A DNA stretch of 64,000 nt from Falsiroseomonas bella (GCF_003173615.1 NZ_QGNA01000001.1:620001-684000), one strand, 5' to 3'. Shown: positions 1 to 9,141, numbered from the stretch's first letter. Numbers and translations are program-made. The notes: generated by a model from the sequence alone, not told the origin.

Positions 1-292
1 GATGCTGCGCAAGCCGCGCAAGCTGCCGGGCCTGACCATCGGGCTGAACTACGCCCTCGAATACGGCACCGATCGCATCGAGATGCAGGCCGATGCCGTG
101 CAGAAGGGCCAGCGCGTGGTGGTGCTGGACGACCTGCTCGCCACCGGCGGCACGATGTCGGCCGGCATCTCCCTGCTGCGCCAGGCCGGCGCGGTCGTGC
201 CCTGCGCGGCCTGCCTGATCGAGCTGACCTTCCTCAAGGGGCGCGATCGCCTCGATGTCCCGTTCGAAGCGCTCGTCGCCTACGACAGCTGA
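1..292 (+). CDS. apt: adenine phosphoribosyltransferase, C-terminal part
   Basis: This is the 3' end of a gene cut by the window edge; about 96 residues remain. The PRPP-binding signature [13 protein letters not shown] is intact at residues 39-51 of the visible part, and the [11 protein letters not shown] stretch before it is typical of Apt. The enzyme makes AMP from adenine and PRPP in purine salvage in the cytoplasm. The stop lies inside the start region of the downstream sensor kinase, so the two frames overlap by 38 bases if the kinase starts at 255. The family call is firm; the N-terminus cannot be seen. Confidence 0.93.
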   Translation, partial: MLRKPRKLPGLTIGLNYALEYGTDRIEMQADAVQKGQRVVVLDDLLATGGTMSAGISLLRQAGAVVPCAACLIELTFLKGRDRLDVPFEALVAYDS

Positions 293-2270
293 TCCGGCGG
301 CGCCCGACGGCGCCGCCGCGATCGCCGAGGCCGCGCGCTTCGCCGAGGCGATCGCGACGGCGGTCGCCGCCGCGCCGACGGGTGTGGTGATCTCCGATCC
401 CAACCTGCCGGACTGCCCTATCGTCTTCGCCAACCCCGCCTTCCACCGCATCACCGGCTATCCGCCGGAGGAGGTGCTGGGCCGGAACTGCCGCTTCCTC
501 CAGGGCCCCGGCAGCGCGCCTGCCTCGGTCGCGGCGATCCGGCAGGCCATTGCGGAGGCGCGGGCGATCGACATCAGGCTGGTGAACTACCGCCGCGATG
601 GCACCCGGTTCGTCAACGAGTTGCACATCTCCCCCGTGCGCGACGCCGCCGGGAAGCTGCTGTATTTCCTCGGCATCCAGCACGACGTGACCGAGCGCGT
701 GAAGGCCGAGGAGGCCGCCCGCCGCGCACGCCGCGCCGCGGAGCGCGCCAACGCCGAGAAATCCGAGTTCCTCGCCTTCGTCAGCCATGAGGTGCGAACG
801 CCGCTGAACGGCGTGCTCGGCACGCTTTCGCTGCTGCTCGACACGCCGCTCGATGCCGAGCAGCGCGCCTATGCCGAGACGGCGCGGCGGTCGGGCGAGA
901 CGCTGCTCTGGACCGTCAACGAGCTGCTGGACCTCTCGCGCATCGAGGCCGGCAAGCTCGATCTGGAGGAGATCGGCTTCGAGCTGGCCCAGCCGGTGCG
1001 GGACGTGCTGTCGCTGCAGGCGGCCGCGGCGGCGGACAAGGGGCTTCGGCTGACCGCGAATCTCGACGCCACGCTGCCGGCGCGGGTCATGGGCGATCCG
1101 GGGCGCCTGAAGCAGGTGCTGATGAACCTGGTGGACAATGCCATCAAGTTCACCGCCGCCGGCAGCGTCGAGATCAGCGTGCGGCGCGACGGGGCGCGGA
1201 TGGATTTCGCCGTGCGCGACACCGGGCCGGGAATCAGCCCCGCACTGCGCCGGCGGCTGTTCCGCCGCTTCCAGCAGGCCGATGCCGGCACCGCGCGGCG
1301 CCACGGTGGCTCCGGGCTCGGCCTGATGATCTGCCGCCGCCTGGTCGGGCTGATGGGCGGCGAGATCGGGCTGGAGAGCGAGCCCGGCAGCGGCAGCGTC
1401 TTCCGCTTCGCCCTGCCGCTGCGCGAGGCACCGGCCGAGGCCCCGGCGGAGCAAGCTGCCCCCGCTGTCGCGCCGCTGCCGCCGCGCCGCGCGGGCGAGG
1501 AACCCTTCGCCCGCCTGCTGCTGGCCGAGGACAGCGAGGCGAGCCAGCTCGTCGCCGCCGCCATCCTGCGCAAGGCCGGCTACGAGGTGGACCTGGTGCG
1601 CGACGGGGAAAGCGCGGTGGAGGCGGCGGCGAGCGGGGCCTATGACGCGATCCTGATGGATGTCCGCATGCCGGGCCTCGACGGCCACGCGGCGACGCGC
1701 CGCATCCGCGCGCTGGAAGGGCCGGCGGGGCGGGTGCGCATCCTGGCCCTCACCGCGTCCGCCATGCCGGCCGATGTGGAGCGCAGCCTGGCCGCCGGGA
1801 TGGACGCGCATCTGACCAAGCCGGTGGACCGGGCAGGGCTGCTCGGGGCGGTCGCCGCCCTGCTCGGCGCCGCGCCGGCGCGGCCGAGGGTGGCGGCGCC
1901 GCTGGCGGAGCCCGGTCCCGCCCATGCCCTGCTGGTGCGGGACACGCTGGAGGAGCTGCGCGCGGCGGTCGGTCCCGGGCGCCTGCCCGACCTGATCGGC
2001 GTCTTCGCCGCCGAGACGCTGGCGCGGCTGCGCCGCCTGCGTGAGGAACCGGCGCTCGAGGCGGTGGAGGCGGAGGCGCATGCCCTGCAATCGGCCGCCG
2101 GCACCTTCGGCGCCGCCGCCCTGCGGGAGGCCGCGACGGCACTGGAACGGGCCGCCGCCGGGGGCGATGCCGCAGCGGTGCGGGAGGCTGTCTCGGCCCT
2201 GCCGCGGCTGGTCGAGCGGACCCTGCAGGTGCTCTCCCGCGCTGCCGGCGTGACCGCGGGCCGGGACTGA
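255..2270 (+). CDS. LOV-domain hybrid histidine kinase (LOV-HisKA-HATPase-REC-HPt)
   Basis: A 671-residue soluble sensor. Residues about 35-146 form a PAS domain of the LOV class: GRNCRFLQG at 76-84 supplies Cys79, the flavin-adduct cysteine, and Asn111, Asn121 and Gln142 sit where LOV domains contact the flavin ring. A HisKA box follows with phospho-acceptor His178 ([10 protein letters not shown]), then the N box around 291-300, and G boxes DTGPGI (about 322) and GGSGLGL (about 351). A receiver domain with Asp469 (LMDVRMPG) and an HPt-like end with His609 (AHALQSAAG) complete a phosphorelay. No membrane segments are seen. The ATG at 255 overlaps apt; a later start would still keep the LOV domain. 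The output partner is not encoded next to it. Confidence 0.93.
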   Translation: MSRSKRSSPTTADPAAPDGAAAIAEAARFAEAIATAVAAAPTGVVISDPNLPDCPIVFANPAFHRITGYPPEEVLGRNCRFLQGPGSAPASVAAIRQAIAEARAIDIRLVNYRRDGTRFVNELHISPVRDAAGKLLYFLGIQHDVTERVKAEEAARRARRAAERANAEKSEFLAFVSHEVRTPLNGVLGTLSLLLDTPLDAEQRAYAETARRSGETLLWTVNELLDLSRIEAGKLDLEEIGFELAQPVRDVLSLQAAAAADKGLRLTANLDATLPARVMGDPGRLKQVLMNLVDNAIKFTAAGSVEISVRRDGARMDFAVRDTGPGISPALRRRLFRRFQQADAGTARRHGGSGLGLMICRRLVGLMGGEIGLESEPGSGSVFRFALPLREAPAEAPAEQAAPAVAPLPPRRAGEEPFARLLLAEDSEASQLVAAAILRKAGYEVDLVRDGESAVEAAASGAYDAILMDVRMPGLDGHAATRRIRALEGPAGRVRILALTASAMPADVERSLAAGMDAHLTKPVDRAGLLGAVAALLGAAPARPRVAAPLAEPGPAHALLVRDTLEELRAAVGPGRLPDLIGVFAAETLARLRRLREEPALEAVEAEAHALQSAAGTFGAAALREAATALERAAAGGDAAAVREAVSALPRLVERTLQVLSRAAGVTAGRD

Positions 2271-2275
2271 GCCAC

Positions 2276-2303
2276 GGCCCGCCCCGGGCCTCTTTCCCCC
2301 TTT
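2276..2303 (+). terminator. putative Rho-independent terminator after the LOV kinase
   Basis: A GGCCCG / CGGGCC stem (2276-2281 with 2285-2290, loop CCC) starts six bases after the kinase stop and is followed by a pyrimidine run, TCTTTCCCCCTTT. The tail is mixed T and C rather than pure T, so termination strength is uncertain. Confidence 0.5.
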
Positions 2304-2368
2304 CGCCACCTTTTGGCCCCATTCGCGCGGTCTAGGTGTCGCTTCGAACCGAGGGGAGGCCAGAGGGG

Positions 2369-3364
2369 ATGACCCATCCATTCGCCACCCGCCGGGGTGT
2401 GATCGCCGGCCTTCTGGCCGTTGCGGCGGCCCGGCCGCTGGCTGCGGCGACCGCCGTGCCGGAAGCCGCCACGCTGCTCGCCCCCGGCCCGGAGGAGGGT
2501 GCCGCCGCCACCTATGCACAGCGGGCGGCGCGCGGCCTCGCGCGCGGGCTGGTGCATGCCGCCGCCATGCGGGTCAGCGTGCTGGGCGGGGCGGACGGCA
2601 TCACGGCCGCGAACCGCTTCGCGGTGACCGCGCCGGCCGATGGCCGCATGTTGCTCGCGCTGCCCGGCCAGTCGGCCCAGGCGCTGCTGATCGGCGATCC
2701 GCGCGCCCGCTTCGAGCCGCGCCAATGGCCGGCGGTCACCGCCAGCCTGGTGCCCGCCCTGCTGGCCGGCCGCGGCCCGCTGGCCGCTGCGCACCCGCCC
2801 CGGCTGGCGCTGGCCGGGCCCGGCGCGCCGGAGGTGGCGGGGCTGCTCGCCCTCGAGATGCTCGGCCGCGCGGCCACGCCGGTCTTCCTGCCGGCCGCCA
2901 TGGCGCCGGAGGCCGCGGTCGCCGTCGGGTCCGCCGACGCGATCGTGCTGACCGGCGGGGGTGCCGTCGCGCGCGCGGCGGCGCTGGGGCTGACGCCCTG
3001 GTTCGCCTTCGACCTCGCCGCCGGCGGGCGCGATCCGCACCTGCCCGATGTGCCTGCCCTGGGCGAGTTGCTGGCCGATCCGGCGCATCCCGACCTGCTG
3101 GCCGGCTGCCGCGCCGCGGCCGCCGCGATGCGCGCGCGCGCCGTCGTGGTGCTGCCGACCCTGACCCCGGCCGACTCCGTCGCGCTATGGCGCGAAGCCG
3201 CGCGCCGATGGGGCGAGGCAGAGCCGGATGCGGCCGAAGCCGGCGCGCATCGCGTGCATGCCCAGGCGGCCGCGGACCTGCTCGCCACGCTTTGCCCCGC
3301 GCCGGGCGGCGTGCTGGCCTATCGCGAGTGGCTCCACCGCAGGCTGGCCTTCCAGGCCGGCTGA
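2369..3364 (+). CDS. divergent Bug/TctC-like extracytoplasmic solute receptor
   Basis: A 331-residue exported protein. The ATG at 2369 follows GAGGGGAGGCC and opens a twin-arginine-like signal (RRGVIAGLLAVAAARPLAAA). The mature part resembles Bug/TctC receptors in the region VLGGADGITAANRF ... PADGRMLLALPG, which corresponds to the ligand-loop and P-A-D-G segments of the family, but the rest is divergent and very alanine-rich. Bug proteins bind carboxylates for TTT transporters in the periplasm. No tctA or tctB lies beside it; the next gene is a convergent AbrB-family membrane protein. The family assignment is tentative. Confidence 0.5.
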   Translation: MTHPFATRRGVIAGLLAVAAARPLAAATAVPEAATLLAPGPEEGAAATYAQRAARGLARGLVHAAAMRVSVLGGADGITAANRFAVTAPADGRMLLALPGQSAQALLIGDPRARFEPRQWPAVTASLVPALLAGRGPLAAAHPPRLALAGPGAPEVAGLLALEMLGRAATPVFLPAAMAPEAAVAVGSADAIVLTGGGAVARAAALGLTPWFAFDLAAGGRDPHLPDVPALGELLADPAHPDLLAGCRAAAAAMRARAVVVLPTLTPADSVALWREAARRWGEAEPDAAEAGAHRVHAQAAADLLATLCPAPGGVLAYREWLHRRLAFQAG

Positions 3365-3380
3365 GGCGGCCCCGGCTGCT

Positions 3381-4433
3381 CTACGCGAGGCGCAGTCGCA
3401 CCAGCAGCCGCCAGATCGGCAGCACGAAGAGGTTGCAGGTCAACGTCCGCACCAGGTGGAAGCCCAGCACCAGCGGCACGCCGACCTCCAGCGCCTTCGC
3501 CGTGATCGTCATCTCCGGCATGCCGCCCGGCGACATGCCGAGCACCGCCGCCGCCAGCGGCAGGCCCGAGACGGCGCCGAGGCCGATCGCCAGCAGCGCC
3601 ATCAGCGCGATCAGCAGCAGCGTGGTCAGCAGCGCGGTCTGCGCCACGCGGCGCGAGGAGAGGATGAAGCTGCGGCTCATCCGCCCGCCGAGCGCCATGC
3701 CCATGCCGATCTGCGCCGCATCCACCATCCAGACGGGCACCCCCGAGGGCAGCGCGCCGAAGGCCGAGAGCAGGATCACCAGCACGCAGGGCCCGATCAT
3801 CCAGGGATTGGCGAGGCCCGTCCGCGTCATCGCCAGCGCCGCCGCCGTGCCCAGGGCGACCAGCAGCGCCAGGCCGCCGAGATGCAGCTCCGGCCGTTCG
3901 GTGAAGAACACGCCGGCGCCGCCATGCGGCGCGAGCCAGGTGACGAGCGGCGGCACCACCACCACGACCACCATCACCCGGATGGTCTGCGCCAGCGTCA
4001 CCGCCGGCACCGAGACGCCCGCGCGCTGCGCCAGGATCGCCATCACGATCACGCCACCGGGGACGGAGGCGTAGTAGCCGGTCTCCGAATCGGTGCCCGC
4101 CATGCGGGCAAACACGCGCGCGGTCAGCGCGCCGGCCATGATGGCCAGGAAGGCACCCAGCACCAGCCAGGGCAGTGCCAGCGCCAGCGCCGCCATCACC
4201 GGCTGGGTGAAGGTCTGGCCCAGCCCGAGCCCGAGGAAGATCAGCGCGATCGGGCGCGTCGGCTTGGCCACCGCGGCCCGTTCGGTCCAGGCCAGCGCGC
4301 CGGTCGCCGCCATCGCGCCCAGCATCCAGGCCAGCGGGACGTGCAGCAGCGAGAACAGCGTGCCACCCAGCACGGCGGCCGCGGCGGTCCACAGATAAGG
4401 CAGCGAGCGGGGATCGAGCAGGCGCGACAACAC
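3381..4433 (-). CDS. AbrB-family membrane protein (putative transporter)
   Basis: About 350 residues if the GTG at 4433 is the start; no better start with a ribosome site was found, so the N-terminus is uncertain. The protein is almost entirely hydrophobic, with about ten membrane segments. It shows the internal duplication of the AbrB family: each half carries a PGG motif in a similar setting (SVPGGVIVMAILAQ and SPGGMPEMTITAKAL). Members were once labelled ammonia monooxygenase, but they are membrane proteins of unclear substrate. It ends 16 bases from the convergent Bug-like gene. A role in moving small organic acids is only a guess. Confidence 0.8.
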   Translation of the reverse strand: MLSRLLDPRSLPYLWTAAAAVLGGTLFSLLHVPLAWMLGAMAATGALAWTERAAVAKPTRPIALIFLGLGLGQTFTQPVMAALALALPWLVLGAFLAIMAGALTARVFARMAGTDSETGYYASVPGGVIVMAILAQRAGVSVPAVTLAQTIRVMVVVVVVPPLVTWLAPHGGAGVFFTERPELHLGGLALLVALGTAAALAMTRTGLANPWMIGPCVLVILLSAFGALPSGVPVWMVDAAQIGMGMALGGRMSRSFILSSRRVAQTALLTTLLLIALMALLAIGLGAVSGLPLAAAVLGMSPGGMPEMTITAKALEVGVPLVLGFHLVRTLTCNLFVLPIWRLLVRLRLA

Positions 4434-4582
4434 TTGGGGGGTTCCGGCGCCACCTTCGGCCGGCCCGCCGGGCGCGTCAAACCGGCGGAGTTCAACCCTT
4501 CCTTCATCCCTGTCGCATAGGCTGAGGGATGGCCGCGCGATGATCCTGCGCGCGGCGTCGCCAGGCCAGGACGGCGCCAAGG

Positions 4583-4864
4583 ATGGTCCGCGCCGCCATG
4601 ATCCCCGATCCCGCCGCCCCCGCCCCGCTCCGCGCCCTCGCCCGCCAGCCAGAGGCGCCTCGTGCCGCGCCCGAGGAGGCGCCCGCATCGCCCGCGCCGC
4701 CGGTGCCCAATCCGAGCCTGCGGATCGACACCGCGCTGAACCTGGTCGTGCTGGAGTTCCGCGACGCGAAGGGCGAGGTGCGCTCCATCCCGACCGCGCG
4801 CGAGCTCGATGCCTATCGGACCGCGCCGCCCGAGGCGACACCCGCGCTCGACGTCCAGCGCTGA
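4583..4864 (+). CDS. FlaG-like flagellar protein
   Basis: A 93-residue protein with a Pro/Ala-rich first half and a conserved second half, PSLRIDTALNLVVLEFRDAKGEVRSIP followed by ELDAYR (about residues 44-79). This matches the FlaG/YvyC pattern: a predicted beta hairpin, then a short acidic helix. FlaG proteins influence filament length or capping in other bacteria. It faces the DUF1217 gene tail to tail with a 19-base gap at the edge of the flagellar island, which supports a flagellar role. There is a second in-frame ATG at 4598. The call rests on a short region. Confidence 0.62.
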   Translation: MVRAAMIPDPAAPAPLRALARQPEAPRAAPEEAPASPAPPVPNPSLRIDTALNLVVLEFRDAKGEVRSIPTARELDAYRTAPPEATPALDVQR

Positions 4865-4883
4865 CGCCGCCGGGAGCGGATGG

Positions 4884-5648
4884 TCAGACGGTGCGACGCA
4901 GTCCCATCGCCAGGGTCGCGATGCCGTTCGCGCTGCCCGAGCCATCAAGCAGGCTCGCCATCGGCGCGCCCGTCTGCGTCGCCGAAAGCTGCGCGACGTA
5001 GCGCTGCGCCATGCGCGACACCGCCTTCGGATCCTTGAGATCGGCGACGTCGATACGGCGCGTCAGCAGGTCGCGCTGCTGCTCGAAGCTCAGCAGGCCG
5101 AACTGCTCGGGCAGGCCGAGAGCGCCGCGCGCGACCGTCGCCAGGGCGCGATCCGACATGAGCTGGGCGATGGTGGAGGCGTTGCCGGCCATGCGCTTGA
5201 AATACAGCGCCTCCCGCAGGCCGGGATTGGCGTCGCCCATCGCTTTCTCGTAACGGTTGGTCAGCGCGCCGCTGACGATCCGCTCCACCAGCGCGCCATC
5301 GGCCAGCGGCGCGGTGGTGCCGCCGGCGAAGGCCTGGGCGAGCTGCTTCCAGCGCGGATCGGTCAGCCGGTTCACCAGGCTGCCCTCCGCGGCGGGATCC
5401 TCCGTGAGGACCTTGCGCAGCATGGCGCGCTTGTCGATCTCGGATTCGAGCTGGAAGGCCTCCAGCACGACGGTGAGGGTGCGGCGGTCCTTCAGCAGCG
5501 CCTCGGCATCGGCGATCTGCGGCGCGCGTTCGCGGAAGCGGGCCATGTCGGCGGCGACGTCGCGGCGGGCGGCGAAGCGGTCCTGCAGCGCCGCGCCCTG
5601 GCGCTCCGCCACCGACAGCGCATTGAGGCCGCCGATGCCCGCCAGCAT
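4884..5648 (-). CDS. DUF1217-family flagellar-cluster protein
   Basis: A 254-residue soluble protein, rich in helix, that matches the DUF1217 family found beside flagellin genes in alphaproteobacteria. Recognisable parts are the RYEKAMGDANPGLREALYFKR stretch and the LLSFEQQRDLLTRRIDVADLKDP segment near the C-terminus. The function is unknown. The ATG lies one base beyond the flaF stop, so the two are surely co-transcribed, as the last gene of the leftward flagellar run. Confidence 0.85.
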   Translation of the reverse strand: MLAGIGGLNALSVAERQGAALQDRFAARRDVAADMARFRERAPQIADAEALLKDRRTLTVVLEAFQLESEIDKRAMLRKVLTEDPAAEGSLVNRLTDPRWKQLAQAFAGGTTAPLADGALVERIVSGALTNRYEKAMGDANPGLREALYFKRMAGNASTIAQLMSDRALATVARGALGLPEQFGLLSFEQQRDLLTRRIDVADLKDPKAVSRMAQRYVAQLSATQTGAPMASLLDGSGSANGIATLAMGLRRTV

Positions 5649-5649
5649 C

Positions 5650-6033
5650 TCAGGCCGCGCCGGCGACGAAGGGAAGCGGCGTGGCGGCGGCAGCGGCCTG
5701 CTGCGCCTCCAGCCCCGCGATCATGTCCCGGTGCAGGGCGATCAGCGCGTCCAGGCCGCCCTCGTCGGCCATGCGCGCATCCACCTCCCGCTGGGCCCAG
5801 AGGCCGAGCGAGATGAGCCGGCCCTTGAGATCGGGCGGCAGCGCATTTCCGGGTTGGGCGAGATCCGCGATCAGCAGCGACCAAAGCCGGTGCGCCTTGT
5901 GCAGCGCCGCCATGCGCGAAGGGACGTCCGTCGCCCCGGCAAGCAGGCCGTTCACGTAGCGGAAGGCGCGCAGCTCGATCTCGCGCGGGTTCGCGGCGGC
6001 GTTCTGCTGGGCGGCGTAGCGTGCGTGCATCAT
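5650..6033 (-). CDS. flaF: flagellar biosynthesis regulator FlaF
   Basis: A 127-residue protein with the FlaF core NPREIELRAFRYVNGLL and the segment WSLLIADLAQPGNALP. In Caulobacter FlaF is needed for flagellin secretion and acts against FlbT in controlling flagellin mRNA; that role is family knowledge. Here it lies directly after flagellin, 67 bases away, with a strong GC hairpin between the two, and is followed at once by the DUF1217 gene. Two adjacent ATG codons open the frame, with no clear ribosome site. The C-terminal 15 residues are Ala/Pro-rich and unlikely to be essential. Confidence 0.92.
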   Translation of the reverse strand: MMHARYAAQQNAAANPREIELRAFRYVNGLLAGATDVPSRMAALHKAHRLWSLLIADLAQPGNALPPDLKGRLISLGLWAQREVDARMADEGGLDALIALHRDMIAGLEAQQAAAAATPLPFVAGAA

Positions 6034-6066
6034 GCGGCGGCGGCGCTTTCCCTGGCGCGAGGATGG

Positions 6067-6093
6067 GCGCGGGGGCCGTGCTGGCCCCCGCGC
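6067..6093 (-). terminator. strong GC hairpin between flagellin and flaF
   Basis: A perfect 11-base inverted repeat (GCGCGGGGGCC at 6067-6077, GGCCCCCGCGC at 6083-6093, loop GTGCT) begins seven bases after the flagellin stop. There is no T run on the minus strand, so it may protect the abundant flagellin mRNA 3' end or weaken read-through into flaF rather than act as a full terminator. Confidence 0.6.
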
Positions 6094-6099
6094 GTGTGA

Positions 6100-7251
6100 T
6101 CAACGGAACAAGCTGAGCAGCGACTGGCTCTGCTGGTTCGCGATGGAGAGCGACTGCGTCGCCAGCTGCTGGCGCGTCTGCAGGCTGGTGAGGCGCGCCG
6201 ATTCCTCGGCGAGGTCCGCATCCACCAGCGCGCCGAGGCCTTCCTTCAGCGAGTCGTTCAGCTTGGTCGTGAAGTCCTGCAGCCCTTCCACCTGGCGCAG
6301 CGCGGCGCCGATGGTGGCGAGCCGCGTGCCCATCGTGTCGATCGCACCTTCCACCGCGGCGATCGCGCCCGTGCCGCCCGGCAGCGTGCCGGCGGTGGCG
6401 CCGCCCGAGGCAAAGGTGGCCGTGATCGCGCCGATGTTGCCGTTGACGACCAGGCGCCCCTGGTTGTCCAGGCTCGCGTCGAAGCCTTCCTGCTGCATGC
6501 GGCCGATCAGCTTGGAGACCGCCTGCAGCGGCGAATCCGTCGCGGTGATCTGCACGTCGTACACGTCGGTCGTCGCGGTCGGCGTCTGGGTCAGCGGCGC
6601 GGAGCCGTCGCTGAACTCGAAGACGTAGGTGTTGCCGCCCTGCGTGAACTGGATGAAGTCCGCATTCGCCGCGGCGAAGGTGGCGTCGAAGGTCAGGGTG
6701 CGGCCGCCGGTCGCCGCCGTCAGGCCGGCCAGCGCCAGGCCCGCCGAGGTGCTGTTGGTGCCTGTCACCGCCGTGGTCGTGCCGTTGATGTCGCGCACGA
6801 CGTTCAGGTTGTTGTCCGTCACGCCCGTGACGCCCGCGACGCCCGAGGTCAGCAGGTTCACGCCGTTGAATGTCGCGGTGCGGGCATAGGCATCGATGTT
6901 CGCCAGCGCGTTGGTGATCTGCGCGTTGATCTGGTTGACGTCCACACCCTGCTGCTGGCCCTGCGTGACGGTCTGCTTCAGCTTGCCCAGCTCGTCGCTG
7001 ATCTTCGTCGCCGCGTCGCGCGCGACGGTCAGGGCCGCCTTGCCGAAGGACAGGCTGTCCTTCACTGCCGACATGCCGTTGAGGTCGGCGCGCATGTTCT
7101 GCGCGATCGCGAAGACCGCGGGGTCGTGGTTCGCCTGGCTGATGCGGAAGCCGCTCTCGATGCGGGCCTGGGTGGTGCCCATGTCTTTCGAGATGGAGCT
7201 CAGCGAGCGGATCGCCGCCATCGCGGCGACATTGGTGTTGACGGAGGACAT
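6100..7251 (-). CDS. fliC: flagellin
   Basis: A 383-residue flagellin, the subunit of the extracellular filament. The N-terminal D0/D1 region (SSVNTNVAAMAAIRSLSSI, then RIESGFRISQANHDPAVFAIAQ) and the C-terminal helix ending in SIANQQSQSLLSLFR are typical; the middle, about residues 150-290, is the variable surface domain, rich in Thr and Gly. Like other flagellins it lacks a signal peptide and is exported by the flagellar machine. A strong ribosome site (AGGAGAGAGGA) precedes the ATG. A weak sigma-54-like site (CGGCTCTCCCTTCGC on the minus strand, 7278-7292) lies 27 bases upstream. flbT and flaF flank it, as in Caulobacter relatives. Confidence 0.97.
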   Translation of the reverse strand: MSSVNTNVAAMAAIRSLSSISKDMGTTQARIESGFRISQANHDPAVFAIAQNMRADLNGMSAVKDSLSFGKAALTVARDAATKISDELGKLKQTVTQGQQQGVDVNQINAQITNALANIDAYARTATFNGVNLLTSGVAGVTGVTDNNLNVVRDINGTTTAVTGTNSTSAGLALAGLTAATGGRTLTFDATFAAANADFIQFTQGGNTYVFEFSDGSAPLTQTPTATTDVYDVQITATDSPLQAVSKLIGRMQQEGFDASLDNQGRLVVNGNIGAITATFASGGATAGTLPGGTGAIAAVEGAIDTMGTRLATIGAALRQVEGLQDFTTKLNDSLKEGLGALVDADLAEESARLTSLQTRQQLATQSLSIANQQSQSLLSLFR

Positions 7252-7416
7252 GGTCCTCTCTCCTGGTCCTGCGTTCCGCGAAGGGAGAGCCGTCTTGGCG
7301 ACCTTCCGCGGTGGCGGCGCGGCCTGGGCCGCACCGGGAGGCGGCGCCCGACGCGGCGCCGCTTGATCATCCTGCCTTCAGCGGGTGAAGGAAGCGTGAA
7401 GGCCGGGCGAGAAACC

Positions 7417-7902
7417 CTATTGCGCGGCGTGGTGCAGCGCGGGGCGCGGCATCGCCGACGCGCCGGCACCGGCAGCCACGCCGGGCGGCAGCGCCGAGCC
7501 GCTCTGCGGGTCGAGGTTCAGCACCGCCGCCTCGTGCCGGATGACATGGCGAACGAGGCGGAGCGCCTGATACCATTCGTCCTGCTCGGCCAGCGCCAGC
7601 GCGCGTTCCAGCAGTTGCCGCGCCATGTTGGAGGTCGTCGCCTCCTGGAACTCGGCGACGAGGCGGTGCGCATCGGCCATCGCCATCTCCCGCTCCTCCT
7701 CCGGCCCGACATAGGCGCATTGCATGGCGAAATAGATGCGCCGCGCCGGCGTGTTCGCCGTCTCGGGCGACATCACCTGCTTGCCGAACAGGAAGCGCGC
7801 CCGCGCCACCAGCTCCACCCGCGTGCGGCTGCGGAAGCGCAGCGAGGCGCCGTTGACGACCAGCAGGTCGCCTGCGCGCAGTTCGAGCACCAGTGTGGAC
7901 AT
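7417..7902 (-). CDS. flbT: flagellin mRNA regulator FlbT
   Basis: A 161-residue protein. The ATG at 7902 is chosen because GGAGAGTGGC lies just upstream and the conserved FlbT sequence starts immediately (LVLELRAGDLLVVNGASLRF). Further family sequence includes FLFGKQVMSPETANTPARRIYF. In Caulobacter FlbT binds the 5' leader of flagellin mRNA and promotes its decay until the hook is finished; that is family knowledge. It sits 165 bases upstream of flagellin on the same strand. That 165-base gap holds the flagellin leader and no gene. Confidence 0.93.
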   Translation of the reverse strand: MSTLVLELRAGDLLVVNGASLRFRSRTRVELVARARFLFGKQVMSPETANTPARRIYFAMQCAYVGPEEEREMAMADAHRLVAEFQEATTSNMARQLLERALALAEQDEWYQALRLVRHVIRHEAAVLNLDPQSGSALPPGVAAGAGASAMPRPALHHAAQ

Positions 7903-8100
7903 GCCACTCTCCAATCCTGTCGGCGGGGCAGCGGGGGGAAGCCGCCCTGCCGGCAGCCGGCCTTTGCCGGCGACTGCGCGATCTTCGCCGCCACGCGGAC
8001 CACCGCGTGCCCGATCCTCGGGAGATGCCGCGGCGGACAGTCTCGCCGCATTGCACGTCGCCATCCTGCACCGCGGCGGCTTAACCGGGGCTGAAGGCGA

Positions 8101-9141
8101 TCAGCGCAGCAGCGCCGCGAGGGACAGGCGCGAGAGCGTCGCCGTAGCCTCGTAGGAGGCCTGCAGCCGAAGCTCCGTCTGGCGCAGCGCGGCGGAGACG
8201 GCGGCGAGATCCACCTCCTCGATGCCGCCGAGCTGCCCGCGCAGCGCGACCAGCAGGTTCTCATGCCGCTCCCGGCCCTGCTCCACCCGCTGCTCCGCCG
8301 CGCCGAGCGCGCTGCGCTCCTGCGTCAGGCCGCGCCCTGCGGCGGACAGGTCGTCCGCCACGCCCGCGAGCAGCGCGTCATAGCCGCCGACCTGCGCGGC
8401 GGAGGCGGGGGTCAGCGCGGCCAGCGTCGCCAGGCCGCGCAACAGCTCCCGCCCCCAGGATGCGGCGACGGCGCCGCCCTGGTCCTGGCTGGCAAGAACG
8501 CCCCATTCCACGCGCTCGCCATCGGCCAGTTGCAGCGCGCGCCGCGGCTCGGTCAGCGCCGGGCCTTCCAGATGCGCGCTGAAGGGGCGCGTCGCCGGGT
8601 CGCTGGCGATCAGCGCGGTGTCCGCGAGCACGGCGGCGGCGTTGCCGGGGTTCAGCGTCGCGACCGCGGCGGCGATGGCGGTGGCCATCGCGCCGGTCGC
8701 GATCGAAGCATCGTCGGGCACGGGGATGCCGCCAAGATCGGTGCCGGAGAAGAGATAGTCGCCGTCATGGCGCGTGTTGAGCAGGGAGGCGGCTTCCTCC
8801 AGCGCCGAGCGCGCGCGGCGCGCCAGCGTCTCGACGCCGGACGCACCGAAGGTGCGGCTGCGCTGCGCTTCCGCGGAGAGGTCCGCCGCGATGCCTTCCA
8901 GCCGCGCCAGCACTTCCTGCGTCGTGTCCATGCGCGCCAGCGCGGTGTCGGCGGCGCCGACATAGGCCTCTCGCCGCGCGATCTCGCCGCGCAGGCTGAT
9001 GGCGCGCCGTGCCTCGGCGCCCAGGTCGCCGTGCGCCTGGCCGACGAAGCCGGTGGCGACCTGGCGCGTCATCACGCCGAGCTCCTGCCGCAGGCGGATC
9101 TGGTCGAGCGCCATGCCGCCCAGCGTCGAGATCATCGCCAT
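8101..9141 (-). CDS. flgL: flagellar hook-filament junction protein FlgL
   Basis: A 346-residue protein of the flagellin/FlgL superfamily. The N-terminal helix (MISTLGGMALDQIRLRQELGVMTRQVATG) and C-terminal helix (RQTELRLQASYEATATLSRLSLAALL) frame a variable centre, and the SLLNTRHDGDYLFSGTDLGG segment is typical of FlgL. It joins hook to filament together with FlgK. ACAGGAGGGC precedes the ATG. It lies 16 bases downstream of flgK, so they are one transcript. The order after flgK separates it from flagellin. Confidence 0.92.
   Translation of the reverse strand: MAMISTLGGMALDQIRLRQELGVMTRQVATGFVGQAHGDLGAEARRAISLRGEIARREAYVGAADTALARMDTTQEVLARLEGIAADLSAEAQRSRTFGASGVETLARRARSALEEAASLLNTRHDGDYLFSGTDLGGIPVPDDASIATGAMATAIAAAVATLNPGNAAAVLADTALIASDPATRPFSAHLEGPALTEPRRALQLADGERVEWGVLASQDQGGAVAASWGRELLRGLATLAALTPASAAQVGGYDALLAGVADDLSAAGRGLTQERSALGAAEQRVEQGRERHENLLVALRGQLGGIEEVDLAAVSAALRQTELRLQASYEATATLSRLSLAALLR

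Noticed and set aside
234-2519. Long minus-strand open frame opposite the LOV kinase
   Set aside because: It has no family sequence and reads as Arg/Gly/Ala-rich text. In DNA this GC-rich, antisense frames stay open by codon bias alone.
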